40,893 bases of DNA, from the NCBI GenBank assembly GCA_029780075.1, contig JAKOZI010000324.1, forward strand, positions 1 through 40,893, in the 5' to 3' direction. The stretch is from Pseudomonadota bacterium (GTDB taxonomy: Bacteria; Pseudomonadota; Gammaproteobacteria; Burkholderiales; Rhodocyclaceae). A model generated the notes under the pieces. That model did not search any database and was not told the origin of the DNA. It worked only from the letters and a program-made list of their open reading frames with translations. Numbering within the stretch: position 1 is the first letter of the stretch; each line of letters starts with the position of its first letter. The translations under genes were made by a program, and so were the position numbers. Shown here piece by piece: positions 18,206-28,302 of this stretch.

Positions 18206-21200
18206 CTTCGCAGGCGGCAGCCGGGCTCACGTCCGCCAGGCTGGTGCGCGCCGAGATGCTGCGCGTGGTGGTTGCCTACGCGGTCTTCGCCACGCTCTGG
18301 ATTCTGTTCTCCGACACCCTGATCGGCAGACTGAGCGACAATCCTGGAACGCTGGTGATGCTCGGCACGCTCAAGGGGCTGGCCTTTGTCGCGCTGACCT
18401 CGCTGCTGCTGTACGCGCTGTTGCGGCGCGTCGGCGGTACCGACGAGGCAACGGCGGCCCCGGTCGGCAACCGCCGACTGGTGGCCTGGGTCGTCGGACT
18501 GGCGTTGCTGATTCTCCTCGCCGGAGCTGCGGCCATGCACCAGGTGGCGCAGCGGCACGAGGCCCTGGCCGCCGCGCAACTGCACGCCAACGCCCGCCTC
18601 AAGGTTGGCCAGATCGAGGCATGGCTGAACGAGCGGCGCAAGGATATCGAGATCGTTCGCCACTTGCCGGAGCTTACCCGGGCGCTGCGTCAGTGGCAGC
18701 GCGATGGTGACGCGGCCAGTACCGCGTTCGCCCGCGAGCAGCTGGTGGAGGTACAGCGCATCGGCGGCCACCGCAGCATGGCCGTGCTCGACGCCACCGG
18801 CACAGCGCGGTTTACCGCCGGCGACGACTACCACCTTCCTGAAGATCGCCTCGATACGGCGATCAAGCGCGCGCTGAGCGGCGATACATCGCAGTTCGCG
18901 GACCTCTTCGTGGATCGTGCCGGTGGTACCGAGCTGTCGTTCGCTTTCGTCGCCCCGCTGCCGGCTACCGCCGGCACCCCGGCTCTGCTCATTCTGCTGC
19001 TCGCCAATGCAGGCGATTTCCTCTTGCCGCTGCTGCAGGTTCTGCCGGTACCCAGCGCCAGTGCCGAAACCCTGCTGATACGCCGCGACAGCGATTCGGT
19101 ACTGCTGCTCGACGCGCCGCGCGACCGCGACGGCAGCACGCGGCCACGGCGCATCCCGCTGAGCGAGACCGGATCCTTGCTCGTGCAGGCTGGCAGCGTG
19201 GGTACGGACGCCGAACGGCCGCACGCAGCGCTTGATTACCGTGGCGTGCCGGTGCTCAGTGTCGGCATCCCGGTCGCCGACACCGCTTGGTGGCTGATCG
19301 CCAAGATCGACCGTGAAGAAGTGGACCAGGCGCTGCGGGACGATCTCTTCTGGATCTCGCTCAGCGTCGCATCGGCCCTGTTCGCGGTCGTATTCTTCGG
19401 GGTCATGCTGCGTCAGCAGCAGCGTTTGCGTTTGTCCGAATCGCTTAGGCAAGCGCAGGCCGAAGCGCTGCGCATGCAGCAGTTCGTCGATCGACAGCGT
19501 GAGGAGCGCAGTGCGCTGGTCAGCCACTACGAAACGATGGTCGGCAAGGCGCGCGACATCATTCTCCTGCTCGACGATACCGGTCGTATCGTCGAGGCCA
19601 ACGAAGCGGCTGTCGCTGCCTATGGCTGGAGCATCGACGAACTGCGTGCCCTGCACATCCGCGACCTGCGCGGCGAAGATACGCCGGCCCTGTTCGCTGA
19701 ACATTGGCAGGCTTCCGCCAACCCGGAAGGCGCACTCTTCGAGGCCCTGCACCGCCGCCGCGACGGCAGATCCTTTCCGGTCGAGATCAGTTCGCGCGCG
19801 ATCGAGATCGAAGGCAAGCCCTATCGCCAGAGCTTCATCCGCGACATCAGCGAACGCCGGAAGGCAGCGTCGGCCTTGCAGCGAAGCCATCGCGCCCTGC
19901 GCACCTTGAGCGAATGCAACCAGGCCATGATTCGCGCCGACGCCGAACCGGCACTGCTCGCCGAGATCTGCCAACTGGTCGTACACTTCGGCGGCTACCG
20001 CATGGCCTGGGTCGGCTATGCCGACGACGAGCCGCCGTACCGCGTGCGGCCGGTCGCGCAGGCCGGTTTCGAAGACGGCGACCTGGCAACCGCCGACATG
20101 ACAAGGGATGATGTCGAGCGGGGGCGTGGCCCGAGTGGCACGGCGATCCGCGAGCGGCGACCGGTGCTGGCGCAGAATCTGGTCGACGACCCGCACTTCG
20201 GCCCCTGGCGCGACACCGCGCTACGGCGCGGCTACGCTGCCTCGATCGCGCTGCCGCTGCTCGCCGCAGACAGTGATTGTCTCGGTGCGCTGAACCTGTA
20301 CGCCGGTACGGCCGATGCCTTTGACGCCGACGAGACACGTCTCCTGGTCGAACTGGCCGGCGACCTGGCCTACGGTATCCGCACGCTGCGCGACCGCTCC
20401 GCACGCGAGCGCGCCGAAGCGGCTCTGCGCGCCACCACACAGCAACTGCAGCATTTGCTCGAAGCGAGCCCGACCGTGCTCTACGCGTTGCGCGTTGCCG
20501 ACGGCGTCACGCGAACGGTGCAGGTCAGCGCGAACATCGAAAGGATCTCCGGGTATAACGTTGCCGAGACGCTGCAGGACGGCTGGTGGGCTGCCGGCCT
20601 GCACCCCGACGATCGCCAAGCGGCCCTGGCCGCCGGGCTGCTGCCGGGCGCTGCCTCGACCGTTCATGAGTATCGCTTCGCCCACAAGGACGGCCACTAT
20701 CTGTGGATCCGCGACGAGCAGCGGCTGATCCGCGACGCCAACGGGCAAGCCGCCGAAATTGTCGGCGCGTGGACCGACATTACCACCGCCAGGCTGGCCA
20801 CGCTGGCGCTGCAGGACAGCGAAAGACGCTACCGCGAAATGTTTGCCGAAAATCCACTGCCGATGTGGGTTTTTGACCACGCGACGCTGGCCTTCATCGA
20901 GGTCAACGACGCCGCCATCCGCCACTACGGATATACACGCGAGGAATTCCTGACGATGACCATCAAGGACATCCGGCCGGCGGAAGAAATTCCGGGTCTT
21001 CTGTCGCATCTCGCCGAAAGCGGTGCGAACGGCGAGGCGGGGGTCTGGCGGCATCGCTGCAAGAACGGCCGCGAAATCCTGGTCGAGATCATTGCGCACG
21101 CTCTCGACTTCGGTACCGGCACCGCGCATGTGGTCCTGGCCAACGACATCACCGAACGCGAGCACGACAAGGCGTGCCTGCTCGCCCAGCTGGAAGAACT

Positions 21201-21330
21201 GCGTCGTTGGCACGCGGTGACCCGGAACCGCGAAGGCCGGGTGCTGCAGCTCAAGCGCGAGGTCAATGCCCTGCTCGCCGAAGCCGGCCGGCGACCACGT
21301 TATGGCGCCGTCAAGCGCGATCCGGCGTAG
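18202..21330 (+). CDS. Membrane PAS/GAF sensor protein without an output domain
   Basis: A 1042-aa protein. The first 110 residues hold three membrane helices (about 18-40, 46-66, 93-112). A periplasmic segment follows to about 380, then another helix (about 382-404), a PAS domain (about 450-560), a GAF domain (about 565-740) and two more PAS domains (about 753-870 and 876-990). The protein ends in a charged helix ([16 protein letters not shown]) with no kinase, cyclase or EAL domain. It must therefore pass its signal through a partner, most simply the hybrid kinase encoded 158 bases further on. The start is GTG, overlapping the previous stop (GTGA). Confidence 0.85.
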   Translation: MTSQAAAGLTSARLVRAEMLRVVVAYAVFATLWILFSDTLIGRLSDNPGTLVMLGTLKGLAFVALTSLLLYALLRRVGGTDEATAAPVGNRRLVAWVVGLALLILLAGAAAMHQVAQRHEALAAAQLHANARLKVGQIEAWLNERRKDIEIVRHLPELTRALRQWQRDGDAASTAFAREQLVEVQRIGGHRSMAVLDATGTARFTAGDDYHLPEDRLDTAIKRALSGDTSQFADLFVDRAGGTELSFAFVAPLPATAGTPALLILLLANAGDFLLPLLQVLPVPSASAETLLIRRDSDSVLLLDAPRDRDGSTRPRRIPLSETGSLLVQAGSVGTDAERPHAALDYRGVPVLSVGIPVADTAWWLIAKIDREEVDQALRDDLFWISLSVASALFAVVFFGVMLRQQQRLRLSESLRQAQAEALRMQQFVDRQREERSALVSHYETMVGKARDIILLLDDTGRIVEANEAAVAAYGWSIDELRALHIRDLRGEDTPALFAEHWQASANPEGALFEALHRRRDGRSFPVEISSRAIEIEGKPYRQSFIRDISERRKAASALQRSHRALRTLSECNQAMIRADAEPALLAEICQLVVHFGGYRMAWVGYADDEPPYRVRPVAQAGFEDGDLATADMTRDDVERGRGPSGTAIRERRPVLAQNLVDDPHFGPWRDTALRRGYAASIALPLLAADSDCLGALNLYAGTADAFDADETRLLVELAGDLAYGIRTLRDRSARERAEAALRATTQQLQHLLEASPTVLYALRVADGVTRTVQVSANIERISGYNVAETLQDGWWAAGLHPDDRQAALAAGLLPGAASTVHEYRFAHKDGHYLWIRDEQRLIRDANGQAAEIVGAWTDITTARLATLALQDSERRYREMFAENPLPMWVFDHATLAFIEVNDAAIRHYGYTREEFLTMTIKDIRPAEEIPGLLSHLAESGANGEAGVWRHRCKNGREILVEIIAHALDFGTGTAHVVLANDITEREHDKACLLAQLEELRRWHAVTRNREGRVLQLKREVNALLAEAGRRPRYGAVKRDPA

Positions 21331-21333
21331 ACG

Positions 21334-21492
21334 ATGCGCGTGACGGCGAATCCAGGTACCGCCGGCCCTGGTGACAGACTCGCCGGCAAGACCCGCTACC
21401 GACGCTTTCTGGACGCCCTCCTGGTCGGCGATGTCGCCTACTGCCGCGCCGAGGTCCAGGCCTGGCTCGACGCCGCAAAGGAGCACGCATGA
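21334..21492 (+). CDS. Small ORF (52 aa) resembling the start of a B12-binding cap domain
   Basis: A 52-codon ORF fits exactly between two large genes: its ATG is 3 bases after the upstream stop and its stop overlaps the next start (ATGA). The second half ([12 protein letters not shown], then [11 protein letters not shown]) resembles the first two helices of the helical cap (B12-binding_2) of cobalamin-binding sensor proteins. In related sensor loci, as I recall, a full-length protein of that kind follows PAS proteins with the same C-terminal tail. The remainder of the cap and the whole cobalamin domain are missing. It is either a translated micro-protein or the coding remnant of a deletion; the tight overlaps favour continued translation. 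Confidence 0.55.
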   Translation: MRVTANPGTAGPGDRLAGKTRYRRFLDALLVGDVAYCRAEVQAWLDAAKEHA

Positions 21493-24400
21493 GCGCTGGC
21501 GCAGTGACCGAGCAGACGCCGGTGAGCACGCCAGCGCGGATTCTCGTCGCCTACGACGACCAGGCACAGCGCGAAGTCACCTGCCGCACGCTGGAGCAGG
21601 CAGGCTACACGACCTGCTCGGCTGCCGATGGCGCGGAAACCTGGCGAGCGCTCCTGGCAGCGCCAGCGGCACTCGTGCTGCTCGCGCGCCGGCTGCCCGA
21701 CGTCGACGGCCGCGATCTTTGCCGCCGCATCAAGGGCGAAGCGGCGCTCGCCGACACTTTCGTGGTCATCGTCGACAAGACGGCCGACCACGGGGAAGCA
21801 GCGCCCGACCGCGCGGGGGAGGCCGATGGCTGTATCGGATTGCCGATCAGCGATCGCCATCTGCGGTCTTCAATCGCCACCTTCCTGCGCCTCCGCGACC
21901 TGGCCGTTGCGTTGCGCGCCGGCAACGGCGAAATCGAACGGACGCGCTGCGAACTGACCGCGCGCACAGCCGAGCTGCAGGCCGCGCGCGCGGAAACCGA
22001 CCGCCTGCTGGCGGCGGCCGAGAGCGGACGCGAAATGCTGTTGAGCGTCCTTGAAGACGAGCAGTCGGCGCGCAGCGAACTGCAGGCAACACTCGAACGT
22101 CTCGAACGTGCCGAGACCTACGCGCGCCTGGGCAACTGGTCGCTCGCCGTCGGTAGCGGCGAGGGTTACTGGTCGCAGCAGATGTTCGCGCTGTTTGGTC
22201 TCGACCACGCCGATGGGGTTCCCGACTGGCCGGGGTGCCTGGATCTGATCCATCCCGACGATCGACCGCAGATCGAACAGGCGCTCACCTCCATGACTGC
22301 CGGCGAGAACCCACAGGCGTCGATCTTTCGCAGCAACCCGGCAAACGGCGTGCAACGCTGGTTGCAGCCGACCTGGTGTTGCCTGCGCGATGCCGCCGGT
22401 CGCCCGCTGCGCTTCGAGGGGACGCTGCAGGATATCAGTGAGCGCAAACAGGCCGAGGATGATCTGCGCAAGCTCTCGCTGGCGGTCGAGCAAAGCCCCG
22501 AAAGCATCGTCATCACCAACCTCGAGGCACAGATCGAATACGTCAACGAAGCCTTTGTCCGCGCCAGCGGCTACACGCGTGAGGAGGTGCTCGGACGCGA
22601 CGCGCGCCTGCTGCAGGCAGACCCGACGCCGCAGACAGGCTATGCCGCGATGTCCGCGGCTCTGGCCGCTGGCGGCGCGTGGAAGGGCGAATTGCACAAT
22701 CGTCGCAAGGACGGCGACGAGTACATCGAATACGCGATCATCACCCCGATCCGCCAGTCCGATGGACGCATCAGCCACCACGTCGCGGTCAAGGAAGACA
22801 TCACCGAGAAGAAGCGGATCGGCGCCGAACTTGACCGCCACCGCCATCACCTCGAAGAGCTGGTCCGCGAAAGGACCGAGCAGTTGGCCGAGGCGCACGC
22901 ACACGCCGAGGCAGCCAACCGGGCGAAGAGTGCCTTCCTGGCCAACATGAGCCACGAGATCCGTACGCCGATGAACGCCATCGTCGGTCTGACGCACCTG
23001 CTGCAGTGTGCCGACCCGACGCCGCAGCAAACCGACCGTCTGAACAAGATCGATGCGGCGGCCCGACACCTGCTGGCGATCATCAACGATGTGCTCGACC
23101 TGTCGAAGATCGAGATCGGCAAGCTGACTCTGGAGGAAACCGATTTCCGCCTCGATGCGATTCTGGACGGTGTCCGCTCGCTGATTGCCGAGCAGGCGCG
23201 CAGCAAAGGACTGGCGGTCGAGGTCGACGCCGAGCATGTGCCACTGTGGCTGCGCGGCGACCCGACCCGCCTGCGCCAGGCGCTGCTCAATTACGCCGGC
23301 AATGCACTCAAGTTCACCGAACACGGTCGCATTGCCTTGCGCGCGCGTCTGCTCGAAGCAGCCGGCGAGGCCCTGCTGCTCCGCTTCGAGGTCGAGGATA
23401 GCGGCATTGGCATCGCCCCTGAAAACCTGCCGCGCCTGTTCGGTGCTTTCGAGCAGGCGGATACCTCGACCACGCGCAAGTACGGCGGCAGCGGCCTCGG
23501 CCTGGCCATCACGCGCCGACTGGCGGAATTGATGGGCGGCAGCGCCGGTGCCGACAGTACGCCCGGCGAGGGCAGCACCTTCTGGTTCACCGCCTGCCTG
23601 CGGCGCGGTCGCGGCGCACTGCCGCTGCTCGCCGCCGCCCACAACGTCGAGGATACGCTGCGGCCACATTTCCCTGGTACTCGCCTGCTGCTCGCCGAAG
23701 ACAATGCACTCAACCGTGAGGTGGTGATCGACCTGTTGCAAAGCCTCGGGCTGCTCGTCGATAGCGCCGTCGATGGGCGTGAGGCCGTGCGCATGGCCAC
23801 GGCAAAGGCCTACGACCTGATCCTGATGGACGTGCAGATGCCGGAGATGGATGGTCTCGAAGCGACGCGGGCAATCCGCGCGCTACCAGGAGGCGCCTCT
23901 GTTCCGATCGTGGCGATGACCGCCAACGTCTTCGACGAAGATCGGCGAGCCTGCACTGCAGCCGGAATGACCGATTTCGTCGGCAAACCGGTGGAACCCG
24001 AACAACTGTACGCCACCCTGCGGCGCTGCCTGCCGGTGCTGCCTTCCCGACCCACGGCCGCAGTCGCGTCGGCGCCGCATGCGACGCCGACGCCGAGCGT
24101 AGACCAATACACGACGCTGAGCCGCCTGGCGGCCATCACCGATCTCGATGCTGCCAGCGGCGTGCGCCTGCTGAACGGCAACGTGGCCAGTTATTGCCGG
24201 CTGCTACGCCTCTACGCCGAAAGTTATGGAGAAACGATCGGCGATCTGCGTCGCCAGCTCCGCGCTGGCGAGCGCGCCGAAGTGCAGCGCTACGCGCACG
24301 CACTCAAGGGCGTATCGGCCAATCTGCGCGTCACCGGCGTCCAGCAGGCCGCCGTCACCCTCGAATCGGCACTCGGTTCCGGCAACGCCACCGCCGAAGA

Positions 24401-24734
24401 GCTTGACGCGCTTGCCGGGCAACTCGCCGCGCGCTACGCGACGATCTGCAGTGTGCTCATGGCCGCCCTGGAACCGCCACCCGAAGTGGCAGGCACACCG
24501 CCTGCAGGAGTCGATTGGGCAGGCGCGCGCCGCCTTCTGGGAGAGGTCGAAGCGCTGCTCGCCGGCTCGCATCTGCGCGCCCATCAACTGGTCGAGGAGA
24601 ATGCCGCGCTACTCCACAGTGCGCTCGGCGATTTTGGTACCGAACTCGAACGACAGGTTCGCCAGTTCCGCTATCCCGAGGCCCTGGAGATCCTGCAGCG
24701 CGCCCGCAGCCAGCACCCGGAACTCGCGCCCTGA
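21489..24734 (+). CDS. Hybrid sensor histidine kinase: pseudoreceiver-PAS-PAS-HisKA-HATPase-receiver-Hpt
   Basis: A 1081-aa soluble phosphorelay protein. The N-terminal receiver-like domain (about 17-135) has Ala66 where the phosphorylated Asp should be ([10 protein letters not shown]) and lacks the conserved Lys, so it cannot be phosphorylated normally. After a coiled coil come two PAS domains (about 210-320, 325-445), HisKA with His489 in [10 protein letters not shown], an ATPase domain with GGSGLGLAI, a canonical receiver with Asp781 in [13 protein letters not shown], and an Hpt domain with His937 in A-H-A-L-K-G. All relay residues after the first domain are intact. The Hpt can pass phosphate to another receiver, possibly those of the EAL proteins. 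The ATG overlaps the small ORF. Confidence 0.9.
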   Translation: MSAGAVTEQTPVSTPARILVAYDDQAQREVTCRTLEQAGYTTCSAADGAETWRALLAAPAALVLLARRLPDVDGRDLCRRIKGEAALADTFVVIVDKTADHGEAAPDRAGEADGCIGLPISDRHLRSSIATFLRLRDLAVALRAGNGEIERTRCELTARTAELQAARAETDRLLAAAESGREMLLSVLEDEQSARSELQATLERLERAETYARLGNWSLAVGSGEGYWSQQMFALFGLDHADGVPDWPGCLDLIHPDDRPQIEQALTSMTAGENPQASIFRSNPANGVQRWLQPTWCCLRDAAGRPLRFEGTLQDISERKQAEDDLRKLSLAVEQSPESIVITNLEAQIEYVNEAFVRASGYTREEVLGRDARLLQADPTPQTGYAAMSAALAAGGAWKGELHNRRKDGDEYIEYAIITPIRQSDGRISHHVAVKEDITEKKRIGAELDRHRHHLEELVRERTEQLAEAHAHAEAANRAKSAFLANMSHEIRTPMNAIVGLTHLLQCADPTPQQTDRLNKIDAAARHLLAIINDVLDLSKIEIGKLTLEETDFRLDAILDGVRSLIAEQARSKGLAVEVDAEHVPLWLRGDPTRLRQALLNYAGNALKFTEHGRIALRARLLEAAGEALLLRFEVEDSGIGIAPENLPRLFGAFEQADTSTTRKYGGSGLGLAITRRLAELMGGSAGADSTPGEGSTFWFTACLRRGRGALPLLAAAHNVEDTLRPHFPGTRLLLAEDNALNREVVIDLLQSLGLLVDSAVDGREAVRMATAKAYDLILMDVQMPEMDGLEATRAIRALPGGASVPIVAMTANVFDEDRRACTAAGMTDFVGKPVEPEQLYATLRRCLPVLPSRPTAAVASAPHATPTPSVDQYTTLSRLAAITDLDAASGVRLLNGNVASYCRLLRLYAESYGETIGDLRRQLRAGERAEVQRYAHALKGVSANLRVTGVQQAAVTLESALGSGNATAEELDALAGQLAARYATICSVLMAALEPPPEVAGTPPAGVDWAGARRLLGEVEALLAGSHLRAHQLVEENAALLHSALGDFGTELERQVRQFRYPEALEILQRARSQHPELAP

Positions 24735-24790
24735 CGGCATCCGGCCAGGCGTTCGCCCCGATCGCCGGCAAACTGCTCGCGCATTCGAGA

Positions 24791-24796
24791 TAAAAT
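24791..24796 (+). promoter_or_regulatory. Possible -10 element of the rlmD promoter
   Basis: TAAAAT, preceded by GA, lies 28 bases before the rlmD ATG in the 90-base gap after the hybrid kinase gene. No convincing -35 box is found at the right distance (the sequence there is GCAAAC), so this is a weak prediction. It rests on the -10 match and on being the only AT-rich spot in the gap. Confidence 0.3.
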
Positions 24797-24824
24797 CGCC
24801 GCTTTCCTTGTGTGAAGGCCTCGC

Positions 24825-26132
24825 ATGCCAACCGGAATCATAGAATCGCTGGACCATGAGGCACGCGGAGTGACGCGGCTCGATGGCAAGACGGTTTTCG
24901 TCGAGGGCGCACTGCCCGGCGAATGCGTCGAATATGCCAGCTATCGTCGCAAGCCGAGCTATGAACTGGCGCGCACGCTGCGCATCCTGAAACCTTCGCC
25001 GGAACGGGTCACGCCGCGCTGCCCGCACTTTGCGGTCTGCGGCGGTTGCAGCATGCAACATCTCGACGCGGCGGCGCAGGTCGCGGCCAAGCAGCGTTTG
25101 CTGGAGGACAATCTCTGGCATCTCGGCCGCATCAAGGCCGAGCAGCTCTACGCCCCGATTCACGGGCAAGCCTGGGCTTACCGCTATCGCGCCCGTCTCT
25201 CGGTACGTTTCGTACTGAAAAAGGGGGGCGTGCTGGTCGGTTTTCACGAGAAGAAGAGCAGCTACGTGGCCGACATGCAGCAGTGCGAAATCCTGCCGCC
25301 GCAACTCTCGGCGATGCTCCTGCCGCTACGCGAACTGGTTGGCCGGATGTCGATCCGCGATCGTCTGCCACAGATCGAAGTAGCGGTCGGCGAACGGATG
25401 ACGGCGCTGGTGTTGCGCATCCTGGAGGGGCTCAGTCCGGCTGACGAGAACCTGCTGCGCGAGTTTGCCGACCGCCACGCGGTGGTCTTCTACCTGCAGC
25501 CGCAGGGACCGACCACGGCCTACCGGTTTTATCCGCTCACCGGCCCGCAACTGTCTTACCTCTTGCCGGAGTTCGCCGTCGAGCATGCTTTCTCGCCGAC
25601 CGAGTTCACCCAGGTCAATCATGCGATCAACCGCGTGCTGGTGCGGCGGGCCATAACGCTGCTCGCGCCGCAACCGGGCGAGCGCATCGCGGACATGTTC
25701 TGTGGTCTGGGGAACTTCACCCTGCCGATCGCGCGCGCGGGCGCCCGTGTGGTCGGTGTCGAAGGCAGTCCCGAACTGGTTCGCCGCGCCACCGGGAACG
25801 CGCTGGCAAATGGTCTGGGCGATCGGGCCGAATATCGTGTCGCCAATCTCTTCGAAACGACGCCGGAAACGCTGGCGGCCCTGGGTCGCTTCGACAGGAT
25901 GCTCATCGACCCACCGCGCGAAGGCGCTCTGGAACTGATCAAGTCCCTGGATGCCGAGCGCCCGCAGCGCATCGTCTACATCTCGTGCAGCCCAGCCACC
26001 CTGGCACGCGACGCGGCGATTCTGGTCACGCAGAAGGACTACCGCCTGCGTGGCGCCGGCGTGGTGAACATGTTTCCCCATACCTCGCACGTCGAGTCAA
26101 TCGCCCTGTTCGAACGTAACCCCTCGCCCTGA
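24825..26132 (+). CDS. rlmD: 23S rRNA (uracil-1939 C5)-methyltransferase RlmD
   Basis: A 435-aa RNA m5U methyltransferase of the RumA/RlmD family, which methylates U1939 of 23S rRNA using SAM. An N-terminal TRAM domain (about 1-60) binds RNA. The 4Fe-4S cysteine motif follows: [10 protein letters not shown] at about 66-75, with a fourth Cys near 148. The SAM motif [12 protein letters not shown] is near residue 295, and the catalytic nucleophile is the Cys in Y-I-S-C-S-P-A-T-L. The E-F-T-Q-V-N motif is also present. Full family length. It stands alone, downstream of the signalling cluster and upstream of the PilZ gene. Confidence 0.94.
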   Translation: MPTGIIESLDHEARGVTRLDGKTVFVEGALPGECVEYASYRRKPSYELARTLRILKPSPERVTPRCPHFAVCGGCSMQHLDAAAQVAAKQRLLEDNLWHLGRIKAEQLYAPIHGQAWAYRYRARLSVRFVLKKGGVLVGFHEKKSSYVADMQQCEILPPQLSAMLLPLRELVGRMSIRDRLPQIEVAVGERMTALVLRILEGLSPADENLLREFADRHAVVFYLQPQGPTTAYRFYPLTGPQLSYLLPEFAVEHAFSPTEFTQVNHAINRVLVRRAITLLAPQPGERIADMFCGLGNFTLPIARAGARVVGVEGSPELVRRATGNALANGLGDRAEYRVANLFETTPETLAALGRFDRMLIDPPREGALELIKSLDAERPQRIVYISCSPATLARDAAILVTQKDYRLRGAGVVNMFPHTSHVESIALFERNPSP

Positions 26133-26257
26133 GCATTCACCCGCCGTGGCAATTGCGCCACGCAGGACGGCCGGCAACGATTTTTCTCCCGAGATATCCG
26201 CTTTGCTGAAAGTTCTTTATGATCTGTGCTTTCAGACCGGGCCACGGAAATCCGACG

Positions 26258-26989
26258 ATGACCGCCGACAGCAGGGAAGAACGCGCTCCGAGGCAGGAGG
26301 CCGAGGGGCGGAGCACGACCGAAACAGCGGCCGAGCGGAGCGTACCTCTCGACGAGGTCAAGCTGGCCATCGGCGATTCCTTCCAGGTTCAGCCACAGAC
26401 CGATCTGGCGCAAAGCCGGTACTACGTCAAGCTGATCGGCTATCTCAAAGGCAAGAGCGTTGTGACAACGATTCCGGAAGCAGACGGAAAACTCTGTTAC
26501 CTGCGCGACGGGCAGACCCTGGTCGTACGCTTTTTCGCCGGCAAGAATGCCTATGCCTTCACTGCCAGTGTGCTGCGCTCTTCGAGCATCCCTTTTCCGC
26601 ACATGTATCTCAACTATCCGCCACAGGTGCGCGGTCTGGTGGTACGCGCCGGCGAGAGAGTCCCGGTCAGGATCATCTGCGCCATCGACATGCCGCAAGA
26701 GACGAGCACGATTGCCACAGCCGGCCTGATGACCAACCTCAGTGTCGGCGGCGCCTTGCTGGCAACGAAGACGGCGCTGGGGAAGAAAGGCGCGCTCCTG
26801 TCCGTCAAGTTTCGCCTGCATGTCAGAGGAATCGAGGTGCTGATGGCGATTGATGCAACGATTCGCTCACAATCGCTGGATGCGTCCGGGGAATTCCTCC
26901 AGGGCATCGAGTTCGCCGGTCTGCCCGATGCCACGGCCATTGCGCTGACCGCGTTCGTCTATCAGACCCTGGCGGAAGCGTCGCGCTGA
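26258..26989 (+). CDS. PilZ-domain flagellar-brake-like protein (YcgR type)
   Basis: A 243-aa soluble protein with a disordered, charged N-terminus (about 1-30), an YcgR-type N-terminal domain (about 35-125) and a PilZ domain (about 130-240). The c-di-GMP-binding motifs are visible: R-V-P-V-R (RxxxR) at about 138-142 and N-L-S-V-G-G-A (NxSxxG) near 170. YcgR-type proteins slow the flagellar motor or alter adhesion when bound to c-di-GMP. The ATG at 26258 is preferred; an upstream start at 26219 would add 13 residues of no recognisable type. It ends where the homology of the convergent PfaD-like gene also ends, so the two 3' ends collide. Confidence 0.85.
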   Translation: MTADSREERAPRQEAEGRSTTETAAERSVPLDEVKLAIGDSFQVQPQTDLAQSRYYVKLIGYLKGKSVVTTIPEADGKLCYLRDGQTLVVRFFAGKNAYAFTASVLRSSSIPFPHMYLNYPPQVRGLVVRAGERVPVRIICAIDMPQETSTIATAGLMTNLSVGGALLATKTALGKKGALLSVKFRLHVRGIEVLMAIDATIRSQSLDASGEFLQGIEFAGLPDATAIALTAFVYQTLAEASR

Positions 26990-28202
26990 CGGCATCGGCA
27001 GTGCCATAGACCTCGGCTAAGGAACGCTGGAAATACTTTTCCTGGATCATCCTGGCGGTTCCCGGATCGATCTGCTCGATCGAATCGACCGACCGGTACA
27101 ACTCGTAGAGCTTGTTGGCGCGCACCGGGAAGAATAGGCCGCGTTTGAGCACCTGTACCCTGGCGCCGATCTCGAACATGTCGCCGGCCGGCGCGTAATC
27201 GGTGTCCTGCACCTGCAGTTCCTGCAGCCGGTCCTTGACCAGCTCGCTGCTACCCGCTTCGACCGTACACTGGTTGATCGAGCCGGTGAGGATGAAGTCG
27301 ACACCCAGCACGAAGGCCGCAGCCACCGCTTCCGGGATGCCGATGCCACCCGCGCAACCGACGCGTATCGGCTTGCGATAGGCATGCGCGGCCATCGCCG
27401 CATCGCGCTGGCGCTGGATCGCCGGCAGCAGCGTAGCGGCCACGCCGCGGTCGGTATGGCCACCGGAATCAGCCTCGACGCAAATGTCGTCGGCCATCGG
27501 CACCTGGGTCGACCATTCCGCCTGCTGCGCGCTGACCAGCCCCTGTTCGCGCAACCTGCGCACGATCCGCTCGGGTGCCGGATGGAGGAAGGCTGCAGCG
27601 ATTTCCGGGCGCGACAGCTTGGCCATGATGCGATTGCGAGCCAGCACGCTGCCGTCGCCGGCACGTTTGAGGCCGCACAGGCGGTAGCGAACGAGGCCAC
27701 TGGTCATCTGCAGGTAGGCCGACGCTCCGGTATTGCGCACGCCATGCTTGAGGAACAGCGCCACGTTGGCCTCCTCGTGCGAGCCGTTCAGCAGGTTCGC
27801 GCCGTACGGCTGGCCCGGCTGCAGCGCCTGCTGGATCTGGACGATCGCCTGCTCGACCGCGCTGGGGGCAAGGCCGCCGCTGCCGAAGAAGGACAGCATG
27901 CCGGCGCGGCCCATGCGGATCACCATCACCGCCGAGGCGATGCCATGCACCATCGCGCCAGCGACGTAGGCGTAGGCGTATTGCACCTGGTAGTCGGCCT
28001 TGAAATGCCGCGAACCGAGGCTGGTGGCGCTGATGCCGGCCTGGCGCGCAGGCGGCTCGAGCGTGCCCGGAGATGCTGCGATCAGCGGCTCTGCGCGCAC
28101 CTTTGCCGGTGACACGGCCGCCGGGGCCACCTCTTTCAGGTCGCTGCTCAGGGAAGTGTCGTGCGGCAACGCCGCCTTGATGATCATGGCCGGACCCGGC
28201 AT
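26823..28202 (-). CDS. PfaD-family FMN enoyl reductase / nitronate-monooxygenase-like protein, apparently C-terminally truncated
   Basis: An FMN-dependent TIM-barrel protein of the PfaD/2-nitropropane dioxygenase family. Diagnostic stretches are A-Y-V-A-G-A-M-V-H-G-I-A-S, M-L-S-F-F-G-S-G-G-L, the flavin-site E-A-D-S-G-G-H-T-D and GGIGIPEAVAAAFVLG, then I-L-T-G-S-I-N-Q-C-T-V-E-A and A-R-V-Q-V-L-K-R-G-L-F-F-P. PfaD proteins provide the trans-enoyl reductase of polyunsaturated fatty-acid synthases. Recognisable homology stops after K-Y-F-Q-R-S-L-A-E-V-Y (about 26990-27040); the last ~55 codons run antisense through the pilZ gene and look random. Usual family members continue for roughly 100-150 residues. 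No polyketide or fatty-acid synthase gene is nearby. The start is uncertain (ATG at 28202 or 28187). Confidence 0.75.
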   Translation of the reverse strand: MPGPAMIIKAALPHDTSLSSDLKEVAPAAVSPAKVRAEPLIAASPGTLEPPARQAGISATSLGSRHFKADYQVQYAYAYVAGAMVHGIASAVMVIRMGRAGMLSFFGSGGLAPSAVEQAIVQIQQALQPGQPYGANLLNGSHEEANVALFLKHGVRNTGASAYLQMTSGLVRYRLCGLKRAGDGSVLARNRIMAKLSRPEIAAAFLHPAPERIVRRLREQGLVSAQQAEWSTQVPMADDICVEADSGGHTDRGVAATLLPAIQRQRDAAMAAHAYRKPIRVGCAGGIGIPEAVAAAFVLGVDFILTGSINQCTVEAGSSELVKDRLQELQVQDTDYAPAGDMFEIGARVQVLKRGLFFPVRANKLYELYRSVDSIEQIDPGTARMIQEKYFQRSLAEVYGTADAVSATLPPGSDRRTRSAQWPWHRADRRTRCPGGIPRTHPAIVSESLHQSPSAPRFL

Positions 28203-28302
28203 TACAATGGACAATCACCGCACGCACGGCATGGCCACGCACCACACCGGTCGAAACGCGACCGGCCGGCCGTGCGGCGACCTTCCCGGTGCGCCTGCCT
28301 AT

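Noticed and set aside
26145-26162. Hairpin CGTGGC/GCCACG after rlmD as a terminator
   Set aside because: Only six base pairs and no T-run immediately after it; too weak to call.
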